From Cristatella mucedo (Eukaryota > Bryozoa > Phylactolaemata > Cristatellidae): 64,000 bases of DNA. Location: contig WPIO01000018.1 of the NCBI GenBank assembly GCA_009760855.2, positions 678,501 through 742,500 of the forward strand, written 5' to 3'. The notes beneath the pieces are model-generated. The model was not told the origin of the DNA and did not search any database. It saw only the letters and a list, made by a program, of their open reading frames with translations. Below are positions 10,760-24,650 of the stretch, piece by piece (positions within the stretch are counted from its first letter, which is position 1; every line of letters starts with the position of its first letter). The translations under genes and the position numbers were made by a program.

Positions 10760-13020
10760 CATATTTTAAATCAGCTACTCCTGACTTCAAGTCAGCTACT
10801 CAATTAGTTGGGCTTGTCATATAAAAGGCTCCCCGACTGAGTGGCTATTTTCATCTTGGTCACTTCCTCGACTGCCTTCCGGAATCAGCTATGGTATTAA
10901 CAAATACTGCATTGGTGGAAATGAAACTCCATCGCTGTGCCGAAGAAAGCAGTAAATGCTTACTTCTGTAGAAGCCAGTATGCTTGCTACTTCGATACCT
11001 ATATATGCGAATGTAGACAGCGTGAAACAACAGCTTCTTAAATGCCACTGAACCCACTTCATCTTTGGCTACCTGTGCCCCAGGTGTGAACTGTCATCAT
11101 CACGAGCCCCTCAACTTGACAATCCCAGTACCGGTTCATTTTATTCAAGGACGATTATTATTTGCTGGCATTGTCCAGAGATGATTAGCCTCGGCTCAGC
11201 TCTGCCACCACCCTAGCCTGGTGCCCGAAATAATCATATGGTTTATATTACATTTCTGCAGCAAAGTCGCTCATTCTTGGAATCACTATAATGAACTTAG
11301 ACTATTTAGTTATGGTTCCCTTTCGAAGCGAGGCCGGAGGGGTCGGTTCTAGGCAAAGGCTCGGTGTAGACGAGGATATTAATCAATCAGGCCAGCAGGT
11401 AATAGTGTAAGGCGAAACATCTGCTGGACTTATTAAGCAGGGCGGTCGACTCCACGAGGAGTCGCTCAGCCAGCTCCTTAATGTGTCTAGGCTGCCCAAG
11501 CGTGGGCAGAACTCGGCACTAGCTTAAACCTTCGGATTGCTCGGACGGAGCAAGACCGGAAGCCAAGGCCAAATCGAACCCGTGTCGAGGCTCGTAGTGC
11601 AGCTCCAGCGAAGCGCTTAGAATGGATCCAGTTTTGCTCGAGCACAGACGTCGCGTCGATCGGTTCTACTAGGGATCCGGGATGTGCAATGTCACCTATC
11701 CATGGCGAGCGATACGCGTACTGCATCTGCCGCCTCCCGCGTTTCGTTGATATTCCATCCTTCGAGGACTTCCTCTGACTCGATTTGTATTCGAGGTCTT
11801 CTGCAAAATACAAAGAGGCATCAGTGCCCATCTATCTAGCCGCTGGCAGAGCTCGCGCTGCTGCTTCTAACAGTGAGTTAAAATTTGCGAGTTTATATGA
11901 CTCTTGCATCTGATTTCGGAGGTCGTGCGCTGCTTCCTGTATCGGCACGACGACTTTTTCTTTCTCAATAGTGCTACGCTGCGACGACTCGTTTGGGTTT
12001 TTAGAGGTACATCTGGAATTATCTGGAATTTCAGCTTCATACGCTTTATTAGCAGTCAGACAGGTAGCGATCCCGGGCGTTTTGCAGCCGGTGCAACTTT
12101 TGCATGAGAGAGTAGCTAAAGAGCACGACGTGGCACGCGACTTACTGCAGCAGACAAAAAAGAAGCACGCCCCGGTTGCACGGAGTTGTTAGCTGAAGTA
12201 GTTGCATATTTTAATGGCTGCCTTTTTTATTAACATGCGTTGATTGATTTCAATACCTGTACCTATTCCTATACGTTAATACGAAGCATCGACTGCCATA
12301 CCTACCATACTAGCATCGACTGCCGTAAAGATCTCCATAATAAGCCACTTGGGGAACTGACAAACGGAAACGTTGGCAGCTCGCCTGATTCCTGACTACG
12401 AAAGTTTACTCACGGTGGAGGTTGCTCGTGTGCATTCACTGCGTTCGCCCTATCGATTATACTTTGGAAACAGCTGCAGCCAACATAAGAAAGCTGGAGC
12501 TCGCAAGGGCAAGAGGGAGTTTTCGAATGACTTCGGTGCCGATTCAGACGACTAACAATCTAACCAATAAACCAGAACCGCCGCTAAAGGCCACACACAC
12601 ACTATAGTCAGCCCTAATCGGGGCGCGAAGGATATGGCTGAACGCTCGTGGGAGTTACCTCACTTGTCTGGACTCACTAAGGGAGGCAGACAGAGGCGCT
12701 CTCTGATCGTCGACCTCGGCGCAATTGTTGCAGCTTAGAACCCAATGTACAGTAATTAGTAAATATACATTCAAGCATGCAGTGCATCCGGATTCGGCTC
12801 GTTCGTAGGTGCAGAAATGTAAGGGCGAGGCTTGGAAACCCTCGCCGGATACCTAAGAGATGGCAGTCTCCATGTGTCAATCGGTAGAGTACAAGAATGA
12901 TAGGCTAGAGGTTTCGGGACCTTTCCAGGAGGATCCAACATATCTTTGGCAAACAGGCCCTCCGAAGACGGCCTCCGCCCATTCTCCGATGTGAAAATGC
13001 AGACTGTTCGCGGCTGTACC
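10760..13020. other. Unassigned intergenic stretch
   Basis: No recognisable gene; the longest frame is 114 codons (11487-11831, minus) with no known motif. A tRNA-like segment (caatcggtagagtacaag) near 12870 may be a decayed SINE head. Confidence 0.4.
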
Positions 13021-13024
13021 CGTC

Positions 13025-13425
13025 CTTAAATCCCTCTCTACCTTCCAGCGCCTCAAACTCTCTCCTTAACTATATAGCAACTTCTACTCGTGACCTTCAC
13101 ATTTAGATGACAGCAACATTTTGAAAGTTTGTAAATTGAATGACGATACAATTAGCTTACTAATCACAGACCTAGCAACACCCTGAAACCGAAAAGTCTA
13201 ACCTTAAAATAGGCTCGACAACCGTTAGCTGCTGGAGTCGCTTCGCTGAATCTGTCTCGTTACAAAATGAGCTTTAGCTAGACGTCAAAATCGGCTCTTT
13301 TATGTTTGTTTAAAAAGGATGTATCGCCAGAGCTAGTCCCTACATTTGCTTCATCCCCTCTTGACTTCTGCAACTCTCACCTTGCAAGCCTACCCGTCAG
13401 TATATGGACTTAAAAGGTGGTACTG
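13025..13425 (+). pseudogene. CR1/L2-type reverse transcriptase remnant
   Basis: With in-frame stops, the translation still follows the LINE protein: NPSLPSSASNSL, then LKVCKLNDDTISLLI, then PLDFCNSHLASLPVS. These match [29 protein letters not shown] and [12 protein letters not shown] of the copy at 56670-58004. Confidence 0.7.
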
Positions 13426-13429
13426 TTAA

Positions 13430-15050
13430 TCCTTCCAAGGTTCCTTCCTTCTCTGAAATCTAGGACCAGATAATACAGGCTGGCGTTGTATTACCCTCTC
13501 CCACGCAAAAGCCGAAATGGCTATCGGACGATCCGTACTCTTTATCTGGTGAAAAACATGCAGCGGTTGGCGGGATCGTTCCAAACTCGAGGCGAAATTT
13601 TGTTGTATGTGCCAAACGACAGACGGCCTTCGCTAGCTCTGTTTTTCGAAGTTGGTGCTGAGCTTCATTCGCCTCAAAAGGTAACGCATACAATTTAACT
13701 ATTAGCGGTCTGCCGACGGCACGGCTGGGCGCTGACGGCTCAGCGGTTTACGTTGCTTGCCCGGGCCGCCGGCATAAGCGATACAGTGGATACGCTCGCT
13801 GGTCACCGACAGCTACAGTAGATACAATAGTTGTGACTCGGCATCCCGTGCGGCGTGCAGCTATAAACGCACATTTAAGTTCATTCAAGCCGTATGCCGG
13901 GAGTCGGCTCGATTCGGCAAGTAGAAAATGTACAGCTTAGGCTTTAGGGCTGAGTTAAGCGTCCCGGTGAAAAGTAGTCTCGACCGCTCAGTCGGTAGAG
14001 TGCAGAACTGAGTAGTCCAGTTGAGCTGGGTTCTTTCGACGAAATTCGAATGTTCTGTGCTCAGCCCCGAGGCCACCGGTTGCTACGTATTTTGAAATCA
14101 CTGCCGTGCCGAGGGCGTGGCTGTCATGGCCGCTGGCGACGACGCAGCAGCCATCGGCCGCTCAACCGTTGAACCGCAAGTTATCGTACAGCCGAAGGTG
14201 CCCAGAAATCTCCATGTCTCTCAGTCAGCAACCGGTAGCTTTCCGAACCTTAAATCAACCAGCAAGCTTAGCTGACACAATCGATTGTCAGCCAGCCTCG
14301 GCTCAGCTGCTAGCACGGGCGTCGTCTGGCTGACCACCTGGCCTTCGGTGCCGAAGTCCTTGAAACTGCACACTAGAGTGGCTCATCTTACAGGCAGCAA
14401 GAATGCCACTTCCAGTTTGTTAGTAAACGTCGGCATTCTTGAGATAACAAGCCTGCGATGAGTATCACATGGACGGGTGGGCTTTTTATGGGAAATCAGC
14501 TTGATGGTGGTTCAATCTCTCACCATCAAACACAGGGGGCAGGCAAGCCCGCAAGAAACCAATCGATGTGGTTCTTCGTACAGCTGCCACGAGGGCTCAC
14601 TATAGCAATGAAGCCCGGGCGTACGAAGAGGTGGCTGAGGAGGGAGCCACAGCATGTCCATCGTACCTGCAAGTTTTGCTAAAGAGGCTACGAGGCTGCT
14701 ACGCCCTTCCTGACTCCCCCCCCACTTTTTAGAGAATCCGCCCTTTAGGCCCATTCGACGACACTAGAAAGGCTATTAATGAGGTAGAATCGTTGGATTG
14801 CTCGTTAACTGCAGCCTCGCTTTCCACAGCCAGGGGGGCTATCGTTTCTTTTTTTGGAGCAGCAATTCGACGTGTGCAGGTCCGAAGGCCACCAGTCTTT
14901 GCCTAAGAACCTCCAGGCTGTCAAACTGTGGCTGCCACAACGAGCGACAGCCTTCTACAGCCTTCAGGCCCCGACAGTGCGTCTGCTGCTGCAGCCGTCC
15001 TCTCAGACTGCACCGGGCTTCCGATGATGCGTGTAAGACAGCACCATCAC
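13430..15050. other. Unassigned stretch downstream of PKA-C
   Basis: No gene recognised. A tRNA-like piece (gctcagtcggtagagtgcag) at about 13986 suggests a decayed tRNA-derived element. Confidence 0.4.
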
Positions 15051-15052
15051 AA

Positions 15053-15058
15053 TTTATT
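15053..15058 (-). terminator. Candidate polyadenylation signal of PKA-C (10beta form)
   Basis: AATAAA on the minus strand (tttatt on plus) about 910 nt after the 10beta stop. It is the first canonical hexamer I noticed downstream. No cleavage site can be proved from sequence. Confidence 0.35.
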
Positions 15059-15965
15059 CGTACAATCTGCAATTACGGTCGCGGTACAGTGCAGCTGCAA
15101 CAGCAGCGTCTCCTAACGTACATCAACCAAACGACAAGTAATATTTAACAAGGCCGACACCTACTATTTACAGTCGGCTTGCGAAGTGAAGTTTCACGAA
15201 TCAGCACGGTCTCGCCTGAGGCTCAGCGGCTTCTGCTGCAGCATGGCAGGTTAGGCCGACAGCCGATAGGCGGCTGCCGAGCGAAGCTGCAGCCTCTCTG
15301 CCGCTGCCGACACTGCAGCAGCAACAGCGAGGAGAACGTCCGCAGAGATCGCTGTCCGAGCGAAATTGCTGCACGGGCTCGAGCGCCCGGGCGAAGCTGC
15401 GACCTCTCAGCCGACCAGGTATCCACTTTTTCTAGTACTTTCCAGCGTACGGAGCGTGTGGCGACGACAAGAGCGAGACTGCTGCTTGTGGCGTATTTTT
15501 CCGCTCTCTACACTCGCTCGCAGGCTGATGCTCTTGTCACAAGCACGAACGGGCGGCGTGTGAGCTGCTGGCGCCGTCAGCCCATGCGGCATCCACGTTC
15601 ACGGTGGGCCGCTGGCAAGCGAAACTCGTGAGGCGCCGGAAGCGGGCTGCCATTGCTGCTGCCGCCGCCGCATCCAACTGGCTGGCTGGTCAGCCAGCCG
15701 ACTGATGCGCGGTGGTGCCGCCGGCGAGACCCAAAAAAAAAACAGGAAAAAAGAAGAGCAGCCGCCCATTTCGCTGATAGGCGAATGCATTCGAGTTCAC
15801 GACGCGTCAGACAGCAGGTACAGTCGAGGCCGACCAACGCACGGCAACAGGTGCCGCGATGCTGCAGTGGCCTGTATCGATCTTGCTGGCAAACCGCGCG
15901 CAGCATTGCTGTACACGAAAGCTGTGGACTAGATAGGTAGAGTCCTAGTCGTCCACGGTGATGGC

Positions 15966-16091
15966 CTAGAAGTCGGCAAACTCCTTGGGGCACTTCTCTG
16001 TCGAGGCTATGCGTAGCGGCTCCTCCTCGTAATCGTCGAAGTGACTGCAGTCACCCTGACCTTTGCACTTGGGTACGAAAGGTGGCTCCAC
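15966..16091 (-). CDS. PKA-C alternative last exon 10beta
   Basis: Encodes 41 residues and a TAG. It starts [18 protein letters not shown], runs through [15 protein letters not shown] and ends CPKEFADF; the acceptor is cccctag. This is the form closest to vertebrate and insect PKA-C tails (VEAPFIPKFKGPGD, FDDYEEE, EKC-KEF). At the position of human Ser338 it has Ala, with Ser at the next position; Cys343 is kept. It lies about 2.2 kb beyond 10alpha. A minus-strand AATAAA at 15053-15058 would give a 3' UTR of about 0.9 kb. Confidence 0.94.
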   Translation of the reverse strand: MEPPFVPKCKGQGDCSHFDDYEEEPLRIASTEKCPKEFADF

Positions 16092-16673
16092 CTAGGGGCG
16101 TGCAGAGCGGCTTCCTTAGCAGGAGGCTACCAGTGCATGTGGGCATCGGCAGTTCAACGGAGCACTCATCGCAAGTGCCGGGCCCATAAATAGAAGGTGT
16201 GGGGAGGACCAGCACGAGAAGCGATTGCAAGTTACAAGGCAGGAAGTCGCCCCAGAATCTCGCTCCACCCCCAGAATGCATCTCCCACCCACGGCTAGCC
16301 TTCCCTTGCTCTACGGAGCTACTTGAAACAGTCTAGAAGCTCACCTGCCAGTGCCTATTTGGACAGGATTCCCATTTGGAACACTCGACTCACGAATTGC
16401 TGCAAAACAGCTGTTCGATAAACTCGAAAAGCCCAGTTGCCTGACCTCCTCACCTTGTCACGGCAGACCTTGCATAAAGCCCCCCCCCCCGTGGGGCTAA
16501 TCGGGACAGGAGGAGGGAGTACGTACAGAGGGAGCTAAGCCTCATTTGGACCCTAGCAGCAAGCGTGAGGCTCAATCAGTATGTGGCTCGACCGGGCTCA
16601 TCCAGCTCAACCCCCAAAGGGAGGTGGGCGAGACTCATCTGGCGGCACGGATGCAGGGGGATCACCAACAAAG

Positions 16674-16785
<112 letters not shown>

Positions 16786-17154
16786 TCCTGCATTCAGCAT
16801 AGGCAGACAGCATAACCGGGCTTGACGTAGCACCAAACGTCGATCAGTAATTTGACACCTGGCTGCATGTTCAATTACCTGGGGCTAACTACAGGCTGCC
16901 TAATAAGCACTGAGTTCACACGGATGGATTCCTCTCCTGATCTAATCGAGTGGCTGACTTCACTTTGACGTAGAAAGCCTACATGAGCAGGTTTCGAAGC
17001 AGAATGAATGATCAGCTAGTTCCACCTGCATTGACTAGACAAGACAATTGCTTGAATGCCCATGTTCGATTTAATAAAGGCATAGAAAAAGTTTGAAATG
17101 GCCCGCAGCGGATCGAATGAGGCTGAAATTAAGTGCCCGCTCGTGGTTAAAAAA

Positions 17155-17335
17155 AATAGAAGCTGATTTAACAGGCTCTTTTTGTACAGCGGTAGAAGAG
17201 CCTTAAAGGCTATCACCACTGCTTGCAGTGGTATTAAAGGATCACCCACTGCAAGGATTCGAAACCACGACCTCGGGATCGCGGACATGAAGAGCAACCG
17301 CCTTACTTGGTGTGCCATCGCGGCTGGCTCATCAC
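17155..17335 (-). mobile_element. SINE-A copy 2
   Basis: On minus: gcgatggcacaccaagtaag head, ggtttcgaatcc B-box, atcctttaataccactgcaa body, ggctcttctaccgctgtaca, ending taaatcagct. Confidence 0.85.
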
Positions 17336-17684
17336 GGAACAGACAGACGAGAGAGCTCACGAGTGGCACGAGCATCACGCGGGTTAACCCAATACGCAGA
17401 CTCGTGCTCTAAGCCACCTATCCAGCCAAAACTTGAACCCTGGACCGTCGCAGACTAGCTCTGTGTCAGCAACATCTAGGCCTTGCCTCAGCTTTCCGTA
17501 AAGTGCCTAGACGATTTATTTCTCTCTGGGTCGGTATACATATTTTACTTTTATCAAGCGTTCGACAGTTGTACGGTGGTGGTGGCCGACCCTGCATTTT
17601 ATGTTAGGCGCAGGCAACGCGCCTTCCGAACTAACCTCCAACAGGGGAACCGCTGCCGGACTGACTGCGGCCCTGGATTAAGTA

Positions 17685-17828
<144 letters not shown>

Positions 17829-18285
17829 TAGTAGTAACGCTGTGAAGCCGCAGCAGAGTGCAAAGCTTGACCGCAGGCAAGCACACCTTCTGGCACCACT
17901 GCTGTGCACAAACGGCAACAAAAGGCCGTCGCGAAGCGAGCGGAAGCTGGTGCGAGCAGCAGCTCACGGCGAACCAAGCACCGCGCTGCGGAGCAAGCAG
18001 CCGAATTTACACCGACCAGACCTCCAGCAACTCTGCGCACCGCGCTGATCGGCTCGAAACAGCAAAACCGGCACGGCAGAATTATTATAATAACGTTGCT
18101 GAACACGTGATGCCGATGATCAGGCGAATCAACGAGGGAGGAGGACGACGCGGCGGGCCCCGATGATAGGGCCGGATGATTCACTGCGCTTGTCAGCTTC
18201 GCGGGAACAGCCAACTAGCAGCCAACTAGCGCTCTGCAACGGTGCAAGATGGCGGCGGAGGGGAGATGGCCACCTTAGGGAGCAG

Positions 18286-18417
18286 CTAGAAATCGGCAAA
18301 GTCGGTAGCGTATTTATCGGTGCTCGATATTTTAAGCAGGCTCTCGTCCTCCTCATACGTCTCGAAGTGCGAGGTAGAGCCCTTATCGTGTATCGACGGC
18401 ACGAGCGGTGACTCCGC
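18286..18417 (-). CDS. PKA-C alternative last exon 10alpha
   Basis: Encodes 43 residues and a TAG. It starts [19 protein letters not shown] and ends KYATDFADF; the acceptor is tctgcag. It is homologous to the PKA-C C-tail: the Phe and Tyr of HFETYEED correspond to Phe327 and Tyr330 near the nucleotide, and DFADF keeps the C-terminal FxxF. It is more divergent than 10beta. The N-terminal part lacks the usual PKFKGPGD motif, the tail is two residues longer, and Cys343 is Tyr, while a Ser is kept at the position of Ser338. It lies only 208 nt downstream of exon 9, so use of 10alpha or 10beta is probably set by competing splicing and polyadenylation. Confidence 0.9.
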   Translation of the reverse strand, partial: AESPLVPSIHDKGSTSHFETYEEDESLLKISSTDKYATDFADF

Positions 18418-18625
18418 CTGCAGACACGGCAAAGCGGCGCGCGCACATGCGCTCGCCTGCAGCTCGACGTGACAGCGGCAGGCCGAGCCGCGCCGAGTCG
18501 ACGACGGCAAGCAGCCTTTCTTCCCAGCTCGCCAACTTGCCAGGCGCCGCCGGGCGCAGCGCGCGATCGGCTTGCGCGGCGCGAGGCCGCCAGCATGAGC
18601 GCTTGCTCGCGCTTTCCCAACCGAC

Positions 18626-18790
18626 CTTCTTCTGGAAAATCTGGATCCAGTCGGTGGGCGCGAACCAGCGGTGCGTCTTGATGTCGTTGACACCGTTTTT
18701 CAGATTACCGAAGCGCTTGGTCAAGTCGACCTGGAGGAGATTCCTCAGCAGCTCCTTCAGGTCGTTGCTGAAGTGGCTCGGATAGCGCAC
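18626..18790 (-). CDS. PKA-C exon 9 (C-lobe end)
   Basis: 165 nt, the vertebrate exon 9 length, phase 0. It starts [20 protein letters not shown], includes [19 protein letters not shown] (Arg280 bridges to the APE glutamate) and ends [14 protein letters not shown]. The acceptor is attgcag and the donor is AAG before gtcggt, which is not consensus after GT. This exon can splice to either last exon, because both start in phase 0. Confidence 0.97.
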
Positions 18791-19075
18791 CTGCAATCGC
18801 GAGACGATTGGCAGACGGGCGGCAGACCGGCGGCGGCGGTGAGCTGGCAAACAGTGCGGTGGTGTCGCCACTGCTAGCCTTACCCACTGGAAAGGGAAGA
18901 GTGCGCCTCCGTGCAGCCGGCGGTGGCGACAACCCGCGCACGAGCGGATCGGTTAGTGCTGGCTGCGGATGAGCGGAGGGCGCATGCACTGCTCCGCCCA
19001 AGGCTTCCTCATCCCGCCGCCACTGCTCCGCAAGCTTGCCAGCGGCCGTGAGGAGAGCCGTGCACTGCTGCTCAC

Positions 19076-19198
19076 CTTGCCGGCGACGATCTTCTCGTAG
19101 ATCTGAATGGGCTGGTCGGCGAAGAAAGGTGGATAGCCGGCAGCCATCTCGTACACGAGCACACCGAGCGCCCACCAGTCGACGGCTTTGTTGTAGCC
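19076..19198 (-). CDS. PKA-C exon 8 (F-helix region)
   Basis: 123 nt, the vertebrate exon 8 length, phase 0. Starts [20 protein letters not shown] and continues through [21 protein letters not shown]. Asp220 in VDWW anchors the catalytic loop from the F-helix. The acceptor is ctttag and the donor is AAG before gtgagc. The peptide is nearly identical to vertebrate PKA-C. Confidence 0.97.
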
Positions 19199-19798
19199 CT
19201 AAAGAGGAGGGGAGAAACACGGAATGAAGGAGCAACTGGCCAATCCGGCCAATCGCGGAACACAGCCGGCCGATGGTGGTGGTGGTGGTGCAGCGTGGAA
19301 TCATTGGAATTGATCAAGTCTTAGGCTAAGAGCCGGCTTGCCTGCCATATAGCTGGCTGGCAGCCAAACCTCAATCCTGCCCGAGCCGTCCCTGCCCTCA
19401 CAGTGCCAGGGTCAACAACCCCCAAACCCATTGGGAAAGCAACAAGTGGGCTACTGCAGCTGGTACCGGACCGAATGATCAAGTTTCCAGGATGCACCAA
19501 AGGGCAATGTTTGCACACGCCGGCGCCGACAGGAAGCGCTTCGTCTATCTGTTTACTACCACCGCCCTTATTTCCCAGTCCTTGGAACTGTCATCAGTCA
19601 ACCGGAAGTAGAACGTGTTGTGTTCGCACCACTCGAGCACGAGCACGGCGCCGAATGCTGGCGTGGCACCTAGCGGCGGACAGCTCTGCGAGCCAAGCGT
19701 CGGGGAGGACGGGAGACTGGTTGGCTGCAGCGGGGTCGGACTGCAGTGGCAGCCTGCAAACGACTCGACAGCAGTCAGCCGGAACGATGCAGCAGCTA

Positions 19799-20107
<309 letters not shown>

Positions 20108-20736
20108 TCAGCGATCAAAGGCTGTGAGCGCACGGTGCGGCCGGAAAGAGAATGCAGGCAGGACGGGAAGAGGAAAGCCTGTTTAACTGATTGTGACGTC
20201 AAGCGGTATGTATGTGTGGGAGGGGGCACCGTCTGACACGCAGCTGCAACCACCACCGTTAGTCAGTCTGGAGGCCAGAGAAACAGAAGAATGTACAGAA
20301 AAAGGTCAGTGGGCGGGCGGGCGGGTGACGAAGCTAATGGAAGCTGACCACACTATGGTCTGCCCAGGAGGCGATGATGCAAAGCGAGCGAACGGCAGGT
20401 GCAGGCGGAGGAGAGTACTCGCCAGGAGAGCGTGCCTCGACCAGAGCGACTGAGAGCCAATCTGTGGCGCCACGGGAAAAGCTCGCTCCAAAATCAATCG
20501 CAACAGGGCCGCAAACTAAGGGCTTGCTCCTCCTAATCGTCTGCTGGCAACAATGGCAGCTCAGACCTGCCATCGCCGACTCGCCTGCGGGTGCTGACGG
20601 CGACCACGAGCAAGCTCTCTCGCTCACGGGCAAACAACGGGACGCGAACGTGAACGCGGAAAATTCGAGAAGACCACAGTGCAGGTTCGCGCGTGCCACG
20701 GGTATGGCCATGCACGCACGCCTGCGCGAGCACACG

Positions 20737-20764
20737 CACACACACACACGCACACACGCGCACA

Positions 20765-20833
<69 letters not shown>
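20737..20833. repeat. (CA)n microsatellite, (GU)n in PKA-C sense
   Basis: Long CA repeat with a few CG interruptions, about 730 nt upstream of exon 7 in the transcript. Confidence 0.97.
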
Positions 20834-20835
<2 letters not shown>

Positions 20836-21231
20836 ATGCACGTTCGCGCACGTAGGCAATCATTCAGCTTCGCATACGCACAGACAGCCACCATCTCAAA
20901 GAAATTATGCAAAAGGACGGAGTATGACCACAGGTGGAGCGCGAACAGCCCGCAAACGAGACGGGAAATGGCTAGTGCTGAGCAATGCACTTATGGCCAC
21001 ACGCTGGCTGAAGGGCAGCAGTCGAAACCACCCGACTTGAGACCTACTTGCAAGAGCCTCGGCAGTGAAGAGGCAACTAGGAATTGTCGTCTGTCGCGTG
21101 GCTCTCGCGCTCGTAAGGGAGACGGTCGGATAAAATGCAGGCCCCCGGGGTAGTAGAGGCAAGGCGCAGGCGCAATGCTACTATCTAGGGGGGAGGGGGA
21201 GGGACAAAGCGGTTGTCCTGGCGCTTTAGCC

Positions 21232-21234
<3 letters not shown>

Positions 21235-21265
<31 letters not shown>
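21235..21265. repeat. (GCA)n trinucleotide repeat
   Basis: About nine GCA units, intronic; (CUG)n-like in the transcript. Confidence 0.9.
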
Positions 21266-23794
21266 GGGAGGGGTAATCGGGCACTGTGCATCGATGCACG
21301 TCAGCTGCGCTTCGGGCAGCTACTTCGACCGACTCACACCGGGACGCGTAGTACGTAGCAGCTGTCGCCCAGTCCCAGGGCCAGAAAAGGATAAACTGCC
21401 GAGCGTGTCTCATACAATAACGAATAAAGGCAAGGAGGATGCCGATTGTGACAAAAGCAGTTCAGCTGGCTTCCGAGGAATCCAGCAGCAGCAGCTGAAG
21501 CTCATAGTTCTTGACTTGCAGCGACGCTTGCCATGCACAACTACTTCAGCCGCATAAGCAACGAACACCTGGCCGAACTTTTTGGATTTATAAGGACCAA
21601 CCGCTTGGTCTACAGGGGAAAGTGAGGGTCAATGGGGGAGGTGGGGCGGTGGTGGAGGTAGAAAGGGGTTTCAAGCTTCCTTTCCCTAATATGTAAATTC
21701 TTTAGCAAGAGATTTAGTTCACCCAGGGCACACAACACATTGCCTCACTATCACACTACTTGTTGATGCTACCTATCGAGATAATACATTTAGATCACTG
21801 GCAGCTATCCACTACTGCTAATACCCAAACCGATTTTTCCGGTTCAGTTCAACAAGCATACGTTCATGCAGTTGCCCTTCCCCACCCCGGCTTCCCTTTT
21901 CGGCGCACCACTTGGCAAGGCTTCGACCGTTGGTTTATTCTTCATAGCGCCACATGCATCGACGTTTGTAAGGTGGCCGGGTGTCACGTGGGCCTTGCAG
22001 CAGCACTACACAAGCATTTGTACACCGGCTCTAACTCGCTCATTAATTCGTTCGCGCACTTCTCGCAGCAGCAGCAGCCTATTTTACGACGAGACCAGAC
22101 ACGCAGGGCTGACCCGCTAATACAGCTAGGGCAGTGACACTTAAGGAGAAGATGTGTCATTGAGATCGCCCGGCAAGGCATCGGCCTAGGAATGGCTTGT
22201 AGCATTAAGCGATCCGAAGCCTAGGCAACAGAGGACGAAGAAGCAGAAACTAACAAAAACTTAGCAAAAAACTAACTTGGTCACCGACAGTTTCGGCACT
22301 GCAGCTCTTTAACGATAGAGCCGGCGCTGCTGAGAAAGATCTTCGACACGAATAATGCACCTACAGGTATCTTGCCAGCGATCTTGATCTTCTGCTACTT
22401 AGTGGCGCCCCATACCAAGCTCATCCCCAGCAGAGACTGGGCTGGCTAAGCCGTAGCGGAAGACGTCGTGATGCTGCAAATGGACTTCGATTGAGCAGCG
22501 AGATGCCGACCGTGCATCCATCTGCTGGGTTCTAACAAATCGGCTTTTGGCACAGCCCTTTGTTGTGACACCTTGTCTTTGCTGGCTACTTTTCACATCT
22601 CTGCCGCCGCCGCTTCGGCTTGAGATTCTTTGCTATGAGAGATAAAATGTTGCTAGCCACTGACCTACTACTACACACCTTCAAGCCGCCACCCCCTACC
22701 CCTCAGGGTTTACAAGGCACTGCAGCCAAAACCGGAACCATCCACTGATGCTAGAGCCGGCCAAATTGCCGGTCGATTTTGATACTATTTCCTTTGCTCC
22801 GCGCTTTTCTGCTCAGTGCTCCGACTTAGCAAGTTAGCAAGGGTCCGCTGAGCACAGTACGTGGTAAATGGCTATACCTGCCGGAACCGAAAAGTTCCAG
22901 AATTCACTGAAGCTTGATGTACAACGTGTGCCATTGGACAATCAGCCATGCAATCGATGCCAACGACACCAAGTCGAGCTCTTCCAAAATTGACCACTAC
23001 CGCATGCGAAGCACTTCCTCGGATAATTAGAAACCGCCGACCTTCGAGTACGAACGTTCGAGTCGACGACTCGACGATACATTTTCTCACTAAGATGATT
23101 AGGCAGTATGTTCGGCAGTCGCGTCGCTATCCTTCGTGCTTGTACGAGCACAGTCTGCACTACGGGTCACGTGGCATCCGACAGAGTCTGGCCCAGGGAA
23201 GCGCACCCACGTTTGTGACCGCTTAGCAAAACTGCCACCGCGGATTTGCCGTTGGGTGGCGCCGATTGGCGCCAGCGGTTTCGTTCTGCGAATGCCGGCA
23301 GCCATCGACCATTGCATCTTGCACACCGGTCGATGGCCGTGGAGGTCGAAGTGGAGACCACCACGGCGTACGGAGCATGGCACACAGCGCGCTCTCTCGA
23401 GGCCTCGTGGCTCGATGCTGCCAGCGCTGGCTGCAACAGTGGGTGCAGCTGCGCAGGAGGCCGGTCATGCAATCAGGTGCTACATAAAGCTTGCCACCAA
23501 AGGTTAGAAAGGCAGAGCGAGCCAGAGCCGGGGGCCGAGCGCACGCAGTCGCCGCATGGACAATCGAGGCATGCCAGTCCCTGTTGCCAGTCGGCTGCTG
23601 CCCGGCAGCAGCCCACAACAGTGGCAGTCAGCAAGCTTCTTTGACGCAGGCCCTGCAGGCAATAACAGCAGCCGGCCCAGGCTCTAGGGAATCAAAACAG
23701 CTTATTCAATGAGCCCCCTCCTCCACCCTAACCCCCCAGAAGGACCCCAAGCACCGGCAGCACAATGGATAGCACCAGGTGCAGCCATTAAGAG

Positions 23795-23901
<107 letters not shown>

Positions 23902-24650
23902 CAGCCTGAATAATCTGCTGTGTCGTAGAATGGTGGATAGAGACCTCGGCATGAGGTCGCGAGTGTGGCTGCAGTAAAGCCAGCTTCAATCGCAGCTGCA
24001 TCTCAGGCCTCCTCATTGCTTCGACAGAGCCACCACCAGTCAACGATCACCAACCTCATCATCAAGGCAACCATCACCATTCTCTGCCCAAACTGCACAT
24101 GCACAGCAAGCATGGGCCACAAGCGACGGCCAGGCGACACGTATCGTATCGACCAAGCTCGTCTTAAGTACAAGTCTGCTACATTTTCTGTGGAAAACCT
24201 GCATACTAGCAAAACTAAAACCATGCCACGACAGCAGGGCCTGGACCAAACTGCATGTATTCATGCAACACACATGCACACGAGGTGCAACACACACAAA
24301 CGCACGCACACAAACGCGCACACCGGTCGAGAGAGAGAGAGTGAGAGAGGGAGCTCTCTTAAGTCGGCAAATCGAGCGAGCTCGTGTTCGCTCGGGAATA
24401 CCTGCCCCTCTGACGACTACATGCGTGCTCGCGCTTGACCCAGCCACGCAGTGAGTTCACCCCAGCTGCGAGCACAGCCTCGGCTGCATCCGGTGAGCAT
24501 GCGGCCAACTCGGGAATAACTCGGTACTACGAGGCACTGCGAGGCGAGCAGCAGCAGCAGCAGCAGCAGCTCAGAGCTTTACAGGAGGCACATGGCAGAG
24601 CAGTGGGTGGCATGCGCAGCAGCAGCCCGGAAGCAGGCAGCGTCCACTAC

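Noticed and set aside
13980-14065. tRNA gene
   Set aside because: gctcagtcggtagagtgcag resembles a D-arm and A-box, but no matching acceptor stem or sound B-box was found; more likely a decayed SINE head.
17405-17480. tRNA gene on minus
   Set aside because: A B-box-like ccagggttcaag is present, but there is no A-box or cloverleaf; probably another tRNA-derived remnant.
20374-21153. 259-codon plus-strand frame
   Set aside because: Runs through the (CA)n tract and intron DNA antisense to PKA-C; no domain.
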